DNA of 7,090 nucleotides. Origin: Sphingomonadaceae bacterium. Its GTDB lineage: Bacteria > Pseudomonadota > Alphaproteobacteria > Sphingomonadales > Sphingomonadaceae. Where the stretch lies: positions 1 through 7,090 of the forward strand of contig JAHDXX010000168.1 in the NCBI GenBank assembly GCA_023384025.1, in the 5' to 3' direction. Below, one piece after another: positions 6,721 through 7,090 of this stretch. The first letter of the stretch is position 1. Each line of letters begins with the position of its first letter. Both the position numbers and the translations under genes were made by a program. Under the pieces are notes generated by a model that searched no databases, was not told the origin of the DNA, and saw nothing but the letters and a program-made list of their open reading frames with translations.

Positions 6721-6735
6721 CTACATGCACTGTAG
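6721..6735. promoter_or_regulatory. Inverted repeat in the SDR/mazG divergent gap (possible operator)
   Basis: CTACA-N5-TGTAG is a perfect 5-bp inverted repeat with a 5-base spacer, centred between two divergent gene starts. The position suits an operator controlling one or both genes, but short repeats of this size also occur by chance. No convincing -35/-10 pair was found in the gap on either strand, and no regulator gene is adjacent. Confidence 0.25.
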
Positions 6736-6753
6736 TGGATCAAGAGTGACGTC

Positions 6754-7090
6754 ATGACTGACAATTTAGACCGCCTGCTGGGTATCATGCGCACCCTGCG
6801 CGATCCCGAACGCGGCTGCGAATGGGACCGGGCACAGCGGTTCGAGACGATCGTGCCGCACACGATCGAGGAAGCCTACGAAGTGGCTGACGCTGTCGCG
6901 CGGGGCGATGTTGACGATATCCGTGACGAGCTGGGCGACCTGCTGTTCCAGGTCGTTTTCCAGGCCCGCATTGCCGAGGAAGCCGGCCAGTTCGATTTCG
7001 ACGCTGTTGCCGCGTCGATCGCAAACAAGCTCGTCCAGCGCCATCCCCACATCTTCGGCGATGCCGAGATGCCGGGGGGCATGCGCGAGG
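6754..7090 (+). CDS. mazG: MazG nucleoside triphosphate pyrophosphohydrolase, 3'-truncated by window edge
   Basis: House-cleaning enzyme that hydrolyses (d)NTPs, often non-canonical ones, to NMP and pyrophosphate. The first 112 codons are present. The N-terminal all-alpha NTP-PPase domain shows GCEWDRAQ (residues 21-28, a variant of the usual CPWD), then the metal-binding EEAYE (E39, E40, E43) and DELGDLLFQ (E59, D62) elements. LVQRHPHIFGD follows, a strongly conserved MazG signature. The start at 6754 is the first Met before the family N-terminus (DRLLGIMRTLRDP), with a weak AAGAG at 6742-6746. Full-length bacterial MazG is usually about 260 aa with a second, similar domain, which would lie beyond the window. 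It probably has its own promoter, since it diverges from the SDR gene. Confidence 0.95.
   Translation, partial: MTDNLDRLLGIMRTLRDPERGCEWDRAQRFETIVPHTIEEAYEVADAVARGDVDDIRDELGDLLFQVVFQARIAEEAGQFDFDAVAASIANKLVQRHPHIFGDAEMPGGMRE

Noticed and set aside
6287..6735. Open frames on both strands overlapping the SDR gene
   Set aside because: The - strand SDR has every catalytic and cofactor motif in one frame. The others are arginine- or cysteine-rich shadows.
6747..6754. 8-bp palindrome TGACGTCA touching the mazG start codon
   Set aside because: It is short enough to occur by chance and overlaps the start codon. No bacterial regulator is implied by it alone.
6754..7090. mazG as part of a mazEF toxin-antitoxin locus
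   Set aside because: No mazE or mazF is present upstream. The neighbour is a divergent SDR, so this is a stand-alone mazG.

Overview
The window is GC-rich chromosomal DNA with dense, overlapping genes. The gene order (D-Ala-D-Ala carboxypeptidase, tmk, holB, metG, tatD, MBL-fold hydrolase) and the protein sequences point to an alphaproteobacterium. Sphingomonadales (Sphingomonadaceae or Erythrobacteraceae) is the best guess. That placement rests on remembered gene order and protein style, not on a search.

Positions 1-5858 hold seven genes on the + strand, each overlapping the next by 1 to 8 bases: a PBP5/6-type D-Ala-D-Ala carboxypeptidase (5' end outside the window), thymidylate kinase (tmk), DNA polymerase III delta' subunit (holB), methionyl-tRNA synthetase (metG), a TatD-family metal-dependent hydrolase, a PhnP-like metallo-beta-lactamase-fold hydrolase that starts at GTG, and a 56-residue protein with two predicted membrane segments. 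With no intergenic space, this looks like one translationally coupled housekeeping operon covering wall trimming, dTTP supply, clamp loading and tRNA charging. The two hydrolases have unknown physiological substrates.

Positions 5859-5934 form a short gap between convergent genes. It contains a very AT-rich patch with a perfect 14-bp palindrome. On the - strand, ending at 5935, lies a classical short-chain dehydrogenase/reductase (SDR) of unknown substrate. A 57-bp gap separates its preferred start from the divergent mazG gene, which runs off the right edge. The SDR is the only gene unrelated in strand or theme to its neighbours and may be an accessory insertion.

I see no RNA gene, CRISPR array, insertion sequence, prophage or defence cassette. 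Most of the window is conserved core genome. The least explained items are the small membrane protein, the AT-rich palindrome, the MBL-fold hydrolase and the SDR.
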